NCBI GenBank assembly: GCA_027623325.1
Contig: JAQBXY010000021.1
Span: 1-61,380 of the forward strand
Length of the DNA: 61,380 bases
DNA from: Gemmatimonadota bacterium
Lineage (GTDB): Bacteria > Gemmatimonadota > Gemmatimonadetes > Longimicrobiales > Gaopeijiaceae
Direction: 5' to 3'
In this document: piece after piece, positions 14,794 to 23,031 of the stretch
Layout of the letters: every line of letters begins with the position of its first letter
Position numbering within the stretch: the first letter of the stretch is position 1
Program-made: the position numbers and the translations under genes
Notes under the pieces: generated by a model
Databases searched by the model: none
What the model was told of the DNA's origin: nothing
Seen by the model: the letters and a program-made list of their open reading frames with translations, nothing else

Positions 14794-15894
14794 TCATCGC
14801 GTGGCGCCGTAGATCTCGGTCTGCGGAAAGGTCAACGAGAAGCCGTACCAGCGGGTGAAGACTTGGAGTGGCCGATCGCCTCGCACGCGGTTGTCCGAGC
14901 GATCGTACAGTAGGCTGCTAGCCACGTACGACCCGTCGGACAACCGCAGCACGTCGTCATCCCATTGCGGCGTGTCCCCGTCGACATAGACGGCTGCCAG
15001 TACGAAGGTCTTCGGGTCGAGGTAAATGAGCACGCGTTTGCCGTCGAAGGTATCGACGAGGGCGCGACCCTCTTCGCGGACGACGTCGTGCGGGTAGTAC
15101 CGTGCCCCTGCGTCCGACCACACCCCGATCCCGATGTCCATCGTGGGACGTCGATCGTCTTCCTGTTTGACCGTGGAGCTGAACATGCCATTCAGTCGGC
15201 CACGGATCCCCGCCAGCAGCCCTTCGACCTTCATCTGGTCGTCGGTCCGAATCGCTTGTGTCGACAGAGCGACCATCGCGTCCGGATCCGTCTCGAGCAC
15301 CTGTTCGACGGTCGTCTGACGCAGACTCGACACCGTCAGCGAAGTCCCGACGAGCGGGCCATACACGGCTCGCCCGGTCATATGATCCCAGTAGGTGCCG
15401 GTCTCCTCGTCCTTCATTAGGAAGAGCCCGTCGTACAAACCGTGTTCGGAGAAGAGGTGAACGTCGCCTTCGATGCGTGGAGCCATCCTGACCCCTGAAT
15501 TACAGATCACTCAGAAGGTGACCATCCACGGTTCTCCCGCCATGTCACCCTGCGCAACGTGGTGATACGACATCTGACTCGAAACCAACGCGAGTGTCTG
15601 TCCACCCGCCTCGAAGACGATGACCGGCGTATCGTCGGCAACCTCACGGGCCCGACGCACGGCTCGAAGCGGCCGCCATTCCGGGTCGCGAAGCGGTACG
15701 AAGTTCGGTTCGGCCCAAAAGAGCGCCCGCTCGGTGTCGAAGCCCTCCGCGACTGGCATGGAAGGATCGACCGGAACCTGCGTGAAGCGCTCCGTTCGCG
15801 CCTGCCCCTCGACGCCGCTGGCCGCTGCGACCAGTATCGCGAGGGCCAGCGTCGTGCCCGCGGTCCTGCCGATGGGTAGGGGATCTCGAATCAA
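14794..15894 (-). CDS. DUF3179 protein with in-frame UGA at a signature Cys (candidate selenoprotein)
   Basis: One continuous frame of 366 codons, interrupted only by TGA at codon 128 (15511-15513). Start is TTG at 15894, preceded by CGGGAG, and followed by a signal peptide ending about V-E-G-Q-A. Upstream of the TGA is the DUF3179 segment S-Y-H-H-V-A-Q-G-D-M-A-G-E-P-W-M-V-T-F. Downstream is V-I-C-N-S-G-V, then Y-D-G-L-F and T-G-T-Y-W-D-H-M-T-G-R-A-V-Y-G-P-L-V-G-T. Family members normally have V-T-Y/F-C-x-x-C-N/G-S-G, so the TGA replaces the first Cys and would give U128-x-x-C131. A stem-loop follows (15479-15495). The alternative is a recent nonsense mutation of TGC or TGT. The protein is predicted to be exported; its function is unknown. 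Confidence 0.72.
15479..15495 (-). promoter_or_regulatory. Candidate bacterial SECIS stem-loop
   Basis: On the minus strand, GGGGUC (15495-15490) pairs fully with GGCUCC (15484-15479), 6 bp with two G-U pairs, around the loop AGGAU. The loop starts 21 bases after the UGA and has G as its second base. As I recall the published bacterial SECIS model, it needs a loop of 3-14 bases, a stem of 4-16 bp, a G in the first two loop positions and a spacing of 16-37 bases; all are met. Such short hairpins can arise by chance. Confidence 0.5.
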
Positions 15895-15968
15895 GGAAAC
15901 ACTCCCGTGGCATGAGGATCTGTAAGCCGTTCGATCCCATAATACGTGGGACCCCTCGTGAGATCCAA

Positions 15969-16565
15969 ATGGCGAGCCAATACATGACGACCCAACCGTT
16001 TGTAAACCTCCTCGAGGAGGTCCGCGCGTGCCAGCTGTGCGCCGAGCATCTGCCTCATGGGGTCCGTCCGGTGGTTCAACTGAACCCGGGGGCGCGAATC
16101 CTGATCGCCGGGCAAGCACCCGGGCGAAAAGTGCATGAGACGGGCATCCCATTCGATGACCCCAGCGGTGACCGCCTGCGCGATTGGATGGGGCTGACGA
16201 CCGAGCAGTTCTACGACCCTGGCCTCGTGGCCATCCTTCCTATGGGGTTTTGTTATCCCGGGACCGGATCCTCAGGGGACCTGCCACCCCGGCCCGAGTG
16301 CGCACCCGCGTGGCGGGCGCGATTATTGGAGCAGCTGCCCCTCATCGAGGTGACGCTGGTCATCGGACGATACGCTCAACTCTGGCACCTCGGCGTCCCG
16401 GGGGTTGGTGTCACGCAGACGGTGGCCGACTGGACGCGATACTGGCCCGAGGTGCTCCCACTGCCGCATCCGAGTCCCAGGAACAATCGGTGGCTCAAGC
16501 AAAATCCCTGGTTTGCTCGAGAAGTGTTGCCCGCCCTCCGCGCCCGGGTGGCGGATCTGCTTTAG
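15969..16565 (+). CDS. Uracil-DNA glycosylase family protein
   Basis: A 198-residue protein of the COG1573-like uracil-DNA glycosylase group. I-A-G-Q-A-P-G-R-K-V-H-E-T-G-I-P-F-D-D-P-S-G-D-R-L is motif A with the following substrate loop, and L-P-H-P-S-P-R-N is the C-terminal motif with the conserved His. The first Cys pair (C-Q-L-C) is present near residue 20, but only two more cysteines occur, so a 4Fe-4S cluster is uncertain. ATG 15969 is chosen; ATG 15984 is also possible and neither has a strong ribosome site. It diverges from the DUF3179 gene. Confidence 0.85.
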   Translation: MASQYMTTQPFVNLLEEVRACQLCAEHLPHGVRPVVQLNPGARILIAGQAPGRKVHETGIPFDDPSGDRLRDWMGLTTEQFYDPGLVAILPMGFCYPGTGSSGDLPPRPECAPAWRARLLEQLPLIEVTLVIGRYAQLWHLGVPGVGVTQTVADWTRYWPEVLPLPHPSPRNNRWLKQNPWFAREVLPALRARVADLL

Positions 16566-16566
16566 C

Positions 16567-16589
16567 CGCGCGTCGCTCCCACACGCGCG
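16567..16589. terminator. GC-rich hairpin between uracil glycosylase and antiporter genes
   Basis: CGCGCGT (16567-16573) pairs with ACGCGCG (16583-16589) around a 9-base loop; an outer pair GCCGCGC (16565-16571) and GCGCGGC (16594-16600) is an alternative. It lies just after the glycosylase stop, in the 179-base gap between converging genes. No T-run is present. Confidence 0.4.
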
Positions 16590-16744
16590 AGAAGCGCGGC
16601 GAACTCCGGCGTAGCTGAAGCCGAGCATCTGAGTAACGATCCATGCGCCAGCCAGATATCCGAGCATACGGCTCCGAAAGCTTGTTCAGATGATCGATAA
16701 TCTCCCCGCCCACCGTTGCGTTCGCCAGGCGGGGGGTACCGCGC

Positions 16745-19312
16745 CTACAGTCGAGGCGTCGGGAACTCCTTTTCGTATCGGACCACCGCGTCCGCGGTAC
16801 CACAGATGTAGAGCGTGTGCTCGGCCGTGAGTCGGAAGTCGCCACCGAAGTCCATCATGACTTCACCACCCACTTCGACTGCAACGACCGTGCAGCCCGT
16901 CCGTTCGCGAATCCGTTCGGCCATCGGGTTCCGGCCTTCCAGAGGACCGGCGGCCACGCGCACGAGTTTGATGCGTGGTTGGAGAGACACGGTCTCGCCG
17001 AGCACATGGTGTACCAGCAACTGCCCCGCGACCTGGCTGACCGACAGCGCAAAGTCGACGCCCGCCCGCTGAATGCGAGAGACGTTCTCAGCTAGGCGTG
17101 CGGCAGCGATGATCGGTAGATGTGGCGCTCGGTCCCGAAGCACTGTAGCCGCCAAAGCGGCGGCGCTGTCGGACTCGAGCGCGAGCACCACCACTCTGGC
17201 CTCCGCGAGCGGGAGCCTCTCGAGCACGTCCGGATCCATCACGTCGCCGACCACGTGCACGCCGGGCCGGGCGACAGGATCGACCACGATGAAATTCTCG
17301 TCCACCGACGCCAGGATCTCCGCGAGCTTCTCGCCCACGTCCCCGAACCCCACGACGACGATGGTCCCCTCTTGCGTGATGGGTCGTGCCATCTCGCTGA
17401 GCTTCTCGATACTCTCCGGCGTTCCCGCGGCGATCAGAATCGTGCCCGAAGGGATGGTTTCGTCCGCCGCCGGCGGGAGGTGAAGCGCGGCATCTCGCCA
17501 TTGGCCGACAATGTTGGCTCCGGTACGGCTCCTCACCCCGACGCTCGCAAGTGTGGCGCCCGCGAGAGGACTGGCGTCGTGCACCCTCAGCTCCGCCACC
17601 TCCAGCAGCCGAACGAGGGGTCTCACACCGCTCAGGCGTGGACCGATGAGGGCGCTTGCGCGAGAGCTCAAGACCGCTGCGAGCACATGCGTGGGAGCGA
17701 AGGTGGCGGACGCTCCGGCAAGGAGCAGCGCCGAGCGCCGCCGCGGGTCTCTGATCATCGCAATGATCGGCCCCTCGAGCCCCGCCTCTCTCGCGCTCAA
17801 CGCGAACAGCGCGTTGTCATCGTCATCTCCGTTGAGAACCAGGGCCCGCGCGCGCGCCAACGGTCGGAGGTCGATCTCGTGTTCCGTCGGTTCGGCATGG
17901 AGCACTCGTTGCCCGCGATCATGAAGCCGGCGCGCCGCAGCTTCCTCCTTTTCGATAACGAGCGAAGGGATGCCATGGTCCCTGAGTTCGCCGAGGAGCA
18001 CTTCGACCTCCGGGCCGGCCCCATACACCACCACAGCATCGTCCACGACGGGAAGCGCAGGCGCGACCCGTCGGACGAATCGCTCCATCAGCGGAGCGTC
18101 TGCGAACTTGTCGCGCAGCAACACCCCCACGGCCCCTCCCTCGTGCTTGGGTGCTCGGCCCTCCAGCATCACCGCGCATCCCTTGAGCGCCATCGGCGTG
18201 AACAGATTCAGCACGAACGCTGTGAAGATCAGCACGGAAAAGACGGACGCGTCGATCGCGCCCTGAGCGAATGCCAGTGCGGCCAGAATGAACGCGAGTT
18301 CCGCACGCCCGCACATTCCTACGCCGACGGTCAGCGCCTCTCGGGCGGGCAGGCCCATGCGTAGCGCCATGCCGCCGGCGCTCACGATCTGGCCCACGAT
18401 GACTCCGAGGGTGAGCAAAACCATGAAGGCGAGCGCAGATGCGGTGATATCGAACGTGACCGAGAAGCCCAGCGACATGAAGAATATGGGTCCCAGAAAC
18501 GAGTACGCGATGCCGTACGAGCGGTCCGCCACAACGCGAACCAGGTTCGGGTGCGCGACCTTCTCCTCGAAGAACAACCCCGCGAGGTACGCGCCCAAGA
18601 TCATGTGAAGGCCGATCGCTTCGGCGAACAACCCTGCGGCAAACGCGACGAACAGGATGAACGTGAAGCCCTTCCCTCCCTCGGTACGAAAAGGCAGGGT
18701 CAAGCGGGGGTAGATGAACCCGCCGAGCAGACCCGCCACCCCGAAGAACGCGACGACCTTGGCCAGCGCGATACCGACCATCACCGGCTCGAAAGAGCCA
18801 CCCCCAAGCACGCCGACGATAAGGCCGAAGAAGATCAGGGTGAGCATATCGTCGATGACGCAGCTTGCCACGATCACGCGGGCCAAGCGCGTGTCCGCCA
18901 GGCCCAGGTCCTTCAGGGACTTGAGCGTAATGACCACCGCGGTGGCAGTCATGGTGAGGCCCACGAAGGTCGCGGCAATCAGATCCAATCCGAAGGCAGT
19001 CGCCACACCGAAGGCGACACAAAAGGGCACGATCGCACCGACCAGGGCGACGCCGATTGAGCGCTTGAGCGCGTCAAAAAACTCGACGGGCTGGGTTTCC
19101 ACCCCCGCGTGGAACATCAGAAAGAAGATGCCGATCTCGGACAGAAGCGTCAGCGCTTCACTCGGTTCGATGACGCCAAAAACCGCGGGGCCCAGGAGCA
19201 CGCCTACGATCAGCTCGCCCATGATCGTAGGGAGCCCGAGTGGGCGAAGGGTGACCGCGACCAGCCAGATTCCGCCCAGCAGGATCAGAATATCGAATGC
19301 GACGTCGTGCAT
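16745..19312 (-). CDS. CPA2 cation:proton antiporter with two RCK (TrkA) modules
   Basis: An 855-residue protein. The first 385 residues are a Kef/CPA2 exchanger domain with 12-13 helices, including G-L-P-T-I-M-G-E-L-I-V-G-V-L-L-G-P and the G-x-F-x-x-x-F-x-x-G-V-E segment. The cytoplasmic half has two regulatory units, each TrkA-N then TrkA-C: the first begins V-V-V-Y-G-A-G-P-E-V (about 413) and the second V-V-V-G-F-G-D-V-G-E (about 640), with the last TrkA-C ending at the C-terminus. It probably exports K+ or Na+ in exchange for H+ under nucleotide control. The ATG at 19312 is preferred; an in-frame GTG at 19348 would add 12 residues without a membrane segment. Confidence 0.86.
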   Translation of the reverse strand: MHDVAFDILILLGGIWLVAVTLRPLGLPTIMGELIVGVLLGPAVFGVIEPSEALTLLSEIGIFFLMFHAGVETQPVEFFDALKRSIGVALVGAIVPFCVAFGVATAFGLDLIAATFVGLTMTATAVVITLKSLKDLGLADTRLARVIVASCVIDDMLTLIFFGLIVGVLGGGSFEPVMVGIALAKVVAFFGVAGLLGGFIYPRLTLPFRTEGGKGFTFILFVAFAAGLFAEAIGLHMILGAYLAGLFFEEKVAHPNLVRVVADRSYGIAYSFLGPIFFMSLGFSVTFDITASALAFMVLLTLGVIVGQIVSAGGMALRMGLPAREALTVGVGMCGRAELAFILAALAFAQGAIDASVFSVLIFTAFVLNLFTPMALKGCAVMLEGRAPKHEGGAVGVLLRDKFADAPLMERFVRRVAPALPVVDDAVVVYGAGPEVEVLLGELRDHGIPSLVIEKEEAAARRLHDRGQRVLHAEPTEHEIDLRPLARARALVLNGDDDDNALFALSAREAGLEGPIIAMIRDPRRRSALLLAGASATFAPTHVLAAVLSSRASALIGPRLSGVRPLVRLLEVAELRVHDASPLAGATLASVGVRSRTGANIVGQWRDAALHLPPAADETIPSGTILIAAGTPESIEKLSEMARPITQEGTIVVVGFGDVGEKLAEILASVDENFIVVDPVARPGVHVVGDVMDPDVLERLPLAEARVVVLALESDSAAALAATVLRDRAPHLPIIAAARLAENVSRIQRAGVDFALSVSQVAGQLLVHHVLGETVSLQPRIKLVRVAAGPLEGRNPMAERIRERTGCTVVAVEVGGEVMMDFGGDFRLTAEHTLYICGTADAVVRYEKEFPTPRL

Positions 19313-19664
19313 GGGAGGACGATACCGGCGGAACCCCGCCTCCACCAAGTGGCGGGGTCACGCTAGCGGCGTCACGGGTGCGGCCACATGTTGATTCGTC
19401 CCGCTGCGTGTGGGCTGCGTTTGTCCTATGGTGCCTCCAACGGTCTTGGCTGGCGGGCCGTGAGGCTCATCCCCCGTCGCTCGTTATCGAGACGAAGCGG
19501 GGCGAGTCCGGCCTGCCGACCCGCACGGTCCACGGCAGAGGCTAACCGCCGGTCGCCGAGGCGCCACCCCCTGGTGGCCGTTTCGCCAAACCGTCGCGAC
19601 CCAGTACCTTGGTTCGCCTCGCCCGTGGTGAGGCTGACCAGCCCAACGCGGACTCACAGGAACC
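19313..19664. other. Intergenic region between antiporter and carbonic anhydrase (352 bases)
   Basis: No gene is seen. An 8-bp inverted repeat ACCCCGCC (19333-19340) and GGCGGGGT (19351-19358) lies in the antiporter 5' region. A second hairpin, GCCTCGCC (19616-19623) with GGTGAGGC (19627-19634), one G-T pair, lies 31 bases before the carbonic anhydrase ATG, whose ribosome site is AGGAAC at 19658-19663. No convincing -35/-10 pair was found. Confidence 0.5.
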
Positions 19665-20291
19665 ATGATCTCAGCGCGAGAAGCATTGGAGCGGTTGCTC
19701 GAAGGTAATCGCCGCTTCGTGGCCGACGTCGGAGACGACGGCATCGTCATGACGAAGACGTTGCAGAGTGACATGGTCGCCGATCAGGAGCCGTTCGCGA
19801 TCATCCTGGGATGCTCTGACTCCCGTGTGCCGGCGGAAATCGTCTTCGGTCAGGGACTCGGTGACCTTTTTGTCATCCGAGTGGCGGGCAACGTGGTCGC
19901 ACCTTCACAGATCGGCAGCGTCGAATTCGCAGCCGCTCTATTCGGAACGCGCCTCGTCGTGGTCCTCGGACACTCCACGTGCGGGGCCGTCATCGGAACG
20001 CTCGACGAGCTCGAGCGCCCCACCGACATGCGTTCGCCCAATCTGCGTTCGATCGTAGATCGAATTCGGCCTTCCATCGAAGCTCTGATGGAGGCGAACC
20101 CGGGACTCGATCGGGCCACACTGATCGATCGTGCGGTGCGAGCGAACATCCGCGCCTCCGCGAACCAGCTCAGGCACGGCTCTCAGATCCTCGAAGATCT
20201 GATCGAACAGAGCGGCCTACTCGTAGTCGGTGCCGAGTACTCACTGGAAACGGGCGTCGTGGACTTCTTCGACGGCCTTCCCCAAGGGTAA
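19665..20291 (+). CDS. can: Beta-class carbonic anhydrase
   Basis: A 208-residue beta-carbonic anhydrase. Zinc ligands are C50 in G-C-S-D-S-R-V-P, H103 and C106 in G-H-S-T-C-G-A-V, and the D52-R54 dyad is present. R-V-A-G-N-V-V and S-V-E-F-A-A complete the family pattern. It interconverts CO2 and bicarbonate in the cytoplasm. It stands alone, diverging from the antiporter gene; a link to pH control is only suggested by position. Confidence 0.93.
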   Translation: MISAREALERLLEGNRRFVADVGDDGIVMTKTLQSDMVADQEPFAIILGCSDSRVPAEIVFGQGLGDLFVIRVAGNVVAPSQIGSVEFAAALFGTRLVVVLGHSTCGAVIGTLDELERPTDMRSPNLRSIVDRIRPSIEALMEANPGLDRATLIDRAVRANIRASANQLRHGSQILEDLIEQSGLLVVGAEYSLETGVVDFFDGLPQG

Positions 20292-20315
20292 CCCGCTACC
20301 CCGCAGGCTAGACCG

Positions 20316-20490
20316 TCACCCCTGCGCGCGCCGAAGCGTGGCTTTCACCCGCGTCATGAGTCGCGCGGGGTCGAGAGGCTTCCTCAGGCAGTCGTCGGCG
20401 CCCATCTCCAACGGCATCCGTCCAACCACTCTCTCCCGGTCGCTGCTCATCCATGTGCGCTCCTGGGCTCCGGCCGATTGAACGTCCTTC
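20316..20490 (-). pseudogene. Remnant of a response-regulator receiver domain
   Basis: The minus-strand frame ending at TGA 20316-20318 encodes R-V-V-G-R-M-P-L-E-M-G-A-D-D-C-L-R-K-P-L-D-P-A-R-L-M-T-R-V-K-A-T-L-R-R. This is the last third of a CheY-like domain, with the conserved Lys and following Pro. Similarity fades upstream near 20490, and the phosphoacceptor Asp and N-terminal strands are missing. An ATG at 20450 could give a 44-residue peptide, but it cannot fold as a receiver. Confidence 0.6.
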
Positions 20491-20511
20491 GAGCACCGCG
20501 CTCCCTCCAGT

Positions 20512-21072
20512 CTACCAGTCGGGACTCTCCGACTCGTCCAGTGTATGCATCGCGGCGCGCAGCCGCTCGGCTTCGTCGTCCGTGAGGACCCCCACGGGCG
20601 CGAGGGACTCCTTGTTCATGCCTCCTCGCGCGACCAGCCCCACGAGCATGCCGGCGGTCAGGATCGCCGCCGCTGGCAGTAAGTATCCCAGAAGATTGAA
20701 GCCTTCGGGCGGGGGCAGCATGAGTACCTGGGTGCCGAAGTCAGCGACGAAACTGGCCCGGATCGCCTCTTCGGATTCACCGGCTGCCAGCGCCTGACGA
20801 ATCCGGAGCGACCAGACGGGCGAGGTGCCGCACTGCATCTGGAACTGGCAAGAATGAACATCGAGCCCGCACCCGCAACTGCACTTGAAAGCAGACTCGA
20901 GCGCCATCAGCTTCTCGCCGAGTTCACCCTCGTGGAAGTGTCCCCCCACCGGGGCGCTTGGATCGTAGCCTGCGTGGTTCGAACCCGTCGATTGCGCTGT
21001 CAGCGGAATGCAGAACAGCAACGCCGTAAGCGCGCCGGTCGCCGCCGTGACTATCGTCCTTGAAGTCATATA
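20512..21072 (-). CDS. CcmH-like cytochrome c maturation protein, atypical
   Basis: A 186-residue protein with a signal peptide, then a domain related to CcmH/CycL. The usual L-R-C-x-x-C-Q is replaced by F-K-C-S-C-G-C-G-L-D-V-H-S-C-Q-F-Q-M-Q-C, with five cysteines in 18 residues. A membrane helix follows (G-Y-L-L-P-A-A-A-I-L-T-A-G-M-L-V-G-L-V-A), then a short cytoplasmic tail rich in acidic residues. CcmH proteins reduce apocytochrome c before heme attachment. No other ccm genes are nearby. The start may be 21072 or 21066, both just after GGGGG. Confidence 0.7.
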   Translation of the reverse strand, partial: YMTSRTIVTAATGALTALLFCIPLTAQSTGSNHAGYDPSAPVGGHFHEGELGEKLMALESAFKCSCGCGLDVHSCQFQMQCGTSPVWSLRIRQALAAGESEEAIRASFVADFGTQVLMLPPPEGFNLLGYLLPAAAILTAGMLVGLVARGGMNKESLAPVGVLTDDEAERLRAAMHTLDESESPDW

Positions 21073-21163
21073 CATCCCCCGTGACTCATCTTCTGCTCGC
21101 TCCACACGCTTTGAACGTCGCCCATTCTCGGGCTACCGCCCAGAGAGTGGGGGGTTCCACGCG

Positions 21164-22870
21164 TCATCGGCCCCGCGCCGCCGCGTCGGGACTCCGCGGG
21201 TCGGGGGCACCGATTCGTTCTCCCGTGACGGCATCGATCCCGACCGAGTTCGCCGAGCCCTGCTGTCCTCCGATGCGCACGACGTGACCCATAAGCTCCA
21301 GTCGTTCGACCGTTTCGGCCGTCGCACCATCGGCTTCGATACTGATCCGGTCCGGCAGCCACTGATGGTGAAAGCGTGGAGCGTCAACCGCGGCCTGGAT
21401 GCCCATGTCGAAGTCGATGAGGTTGAGTACGACCTGCAGCACCGTGTTGATGATCGTGCGTCCACCAGGCGTGCCCACCACCGCCACCAGGTCGCCGTCC
21501 TTCGCCACGATGCTCGGCGTCATGGACGACAGCATCCGCTGCTGCGGCCGCGTGAGGTTGGGTTCGGTCCCAATCAGCCCGCTCGCGTTCGTGAGCCCGG
21601 GACCGGCGTTGAAGTCGCCCATTTCGTTGTTGAGGAGGAAGCCACCTCCGGGCACGACGATGCCGGAGCCGTAGCCGGACTCGAGCGTGTAGGTCACCGA
21701 AACCGCGAGCCCGTCCTCGTCGACCACGGAATAATGCGTCGTCTCCGGGCTCTCGGGAGCCATGGCAACGTCGGAGGGATGCGAGACCGACGCCCGGTCG
21801 GGATCGATATTTCGGCGAAGCCAGTCCGCGTGCTCTTTGCTGGTGAGCCATTGGACGGGCACGTCGGCGAAGTCCGAGTCCGCGAGGTACTCGGCACGGT
21901 CCTGGAACGCCCGTCGCATCGCTTCAGATACGTGATGGATGTAGGCCGCGCTGTTGTGGCCCATGCCGGCGAGATCGAATGCCTCCAGCATGTTCAGCAT
22001 CGTCACGAGGGCCACGCCGCCGGAGCTGGGTGGCGGCATCGAGATGATATCGAAGCCCCGATAGGTACCGGTCACCGTCGCCCTCTCACGAGCCTGATAA
22101 CGATCCAAGTCCTCCTCGGTGATGACTCCCCCACCCCGACGCATCTCGGCCGCGATCAAGCGGGCGGTCTCGCCTCGATAGAAGCCGTCGCTCCGACCCC
22201 TTTCGATTCGTGCTAGCGTCCGCGCGAGATCTGGCTGTCTCCACGTCTCGCCGGCCTGGTAGGCCCCGCCGTCCTTCGTAAACGCCGCAACGGTCGCCTC
22301 GTAGGAACTCCGGCTACCGAACGATGAAATCGACCGCGCGAGCGACTCGCTCAGTGGGAAGCCCTCTTCGGCCAACCGCACCGCAGGCGAAACGAGCTCT
22401 GACCAGTTCGATTGACCGTAGAGTCGGTGCGCCATGTCGAAGCCGGCCACGGTACCCGGCACACCGACTGCCATATGGCTGCGGTGATGCAGTTCGGACG
22501 AATACTCACCGCTCTCGTCGAGCCACATCTCAGGGTGAGCCGCGAGTGGGGCCTTCTCCCGGAAATCGATGGCCGTGGACTGGCCGTTCGGAAACCGAAT
22601 GACCATGAAGCCACCCCCGCCGATATTCCCAGCGGTGGGGTGAGTGACGGCTAGGGCGAAACCCACGGCGATCGCCGCGTCTACGGCGTTCCCTCCCGCG
22701 GCAAGGACATCGGCCCCCACCTGACTCGCGATGACCTGCTGAGAGGCGACCATCCCGCTCGTGGACCGAGCGGCATCAGGCGCCTGGGCCGCCACCTCGA
22801 CGGCAAGGAGCCCAACAGACGGTGCGAGAGCGAGGGCCAGGACGACAAGCAGTGAGCTGTTCTTATGCAC
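21164..22870 (-). CDS. ggt: Gamma-glutamyltranspeptidase
   Basis: A 568-residue Ntn-hydrolase precursor with a signal peptide (to about A-A-Q-A). The large-subunit start has G-M-V-A-S-Q-Q-V-I-A-S and G-N-A-V-D-A-A-I-A. The self-cleavage site and nucleophile Thr lie in E-T-T-H-Y-S-V-V-D, followed by the small subunit with G-S-G-I-V-V-P and F-L-L-N-N-E-M-G-D-F. G-T-P-G-G is the oxyanion region. It hydrolyses or transfers the gamma-glutamyl group of glutathione in the periplasm. It is divergent from dctP. Confidence 0.94.
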   Translation of the reverse strand: MHKNSSLLVVLALALAPSVGLLAVEVAAQAPDAARSTSGMVASQQVIASQVGADVLAAGGNAVDAAIAVGFALAVTHPTAGNIGGGGFMVIRFPNGQSTAIDFREKAPLAAHPEMWLDESGEYSSELHHRSHMAVGVPGTVAGFDMAHRLYGQSNWSELVSPAVRLAEEGFPLSESLARSISSFGSRSSYEATVAAFTKDGGAYQAGETWRQPDLARTLARIERGRSDGFYRGETARLIAAEMRRGGGVITEEDLDRYQARERATVTGTYRGFDIISMPPPSSGGVALVTMLNMLEAFDLAGMGHNSAAYIHHVSEAMRRAFQDRAEYLADSDFADVPVQWLTSKEHADWLRRNIDPDRASVSHPSDVAMAPESPETTHYSVVDEDGLAVSVTYTLESGYGSGIVVPGGGFLLNNEMGDFNAGPGLTNASGLIGTEPNLTRPQQRMLSSMTPSIVAKDGDLVAVVGTPGGRTIINTVLQVVLNLIDFDMGIQAAVDAPRFHHQWLPDRISIEADGATAETVERLELMGHVVRIGGQQGSANSVGIDAVTGERIGAPDPRSPDAAARGR

Positions 22871-23031
22871 TAGCCACCTCGAAGGAGAGAGCCCAATGGA
22901 ACGAAGGCGGAAGATCCCGCGCCCGGCCGTCCGGCGCCAGCCACGATTGCCCGTACGGCAAGCACCCGTTACTTCATTCGGCCTTCACCCACAACCGATC
23001 CTCACCGAATCGACCACATATAGGGCGCCAC

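Noticed and set aside
17120-18364. Plus-strand frame of 414 codons opposite the antiporter gene
   Set aside because: Composition typical of an antisense shadow and no domain; the antiporter is well supported.
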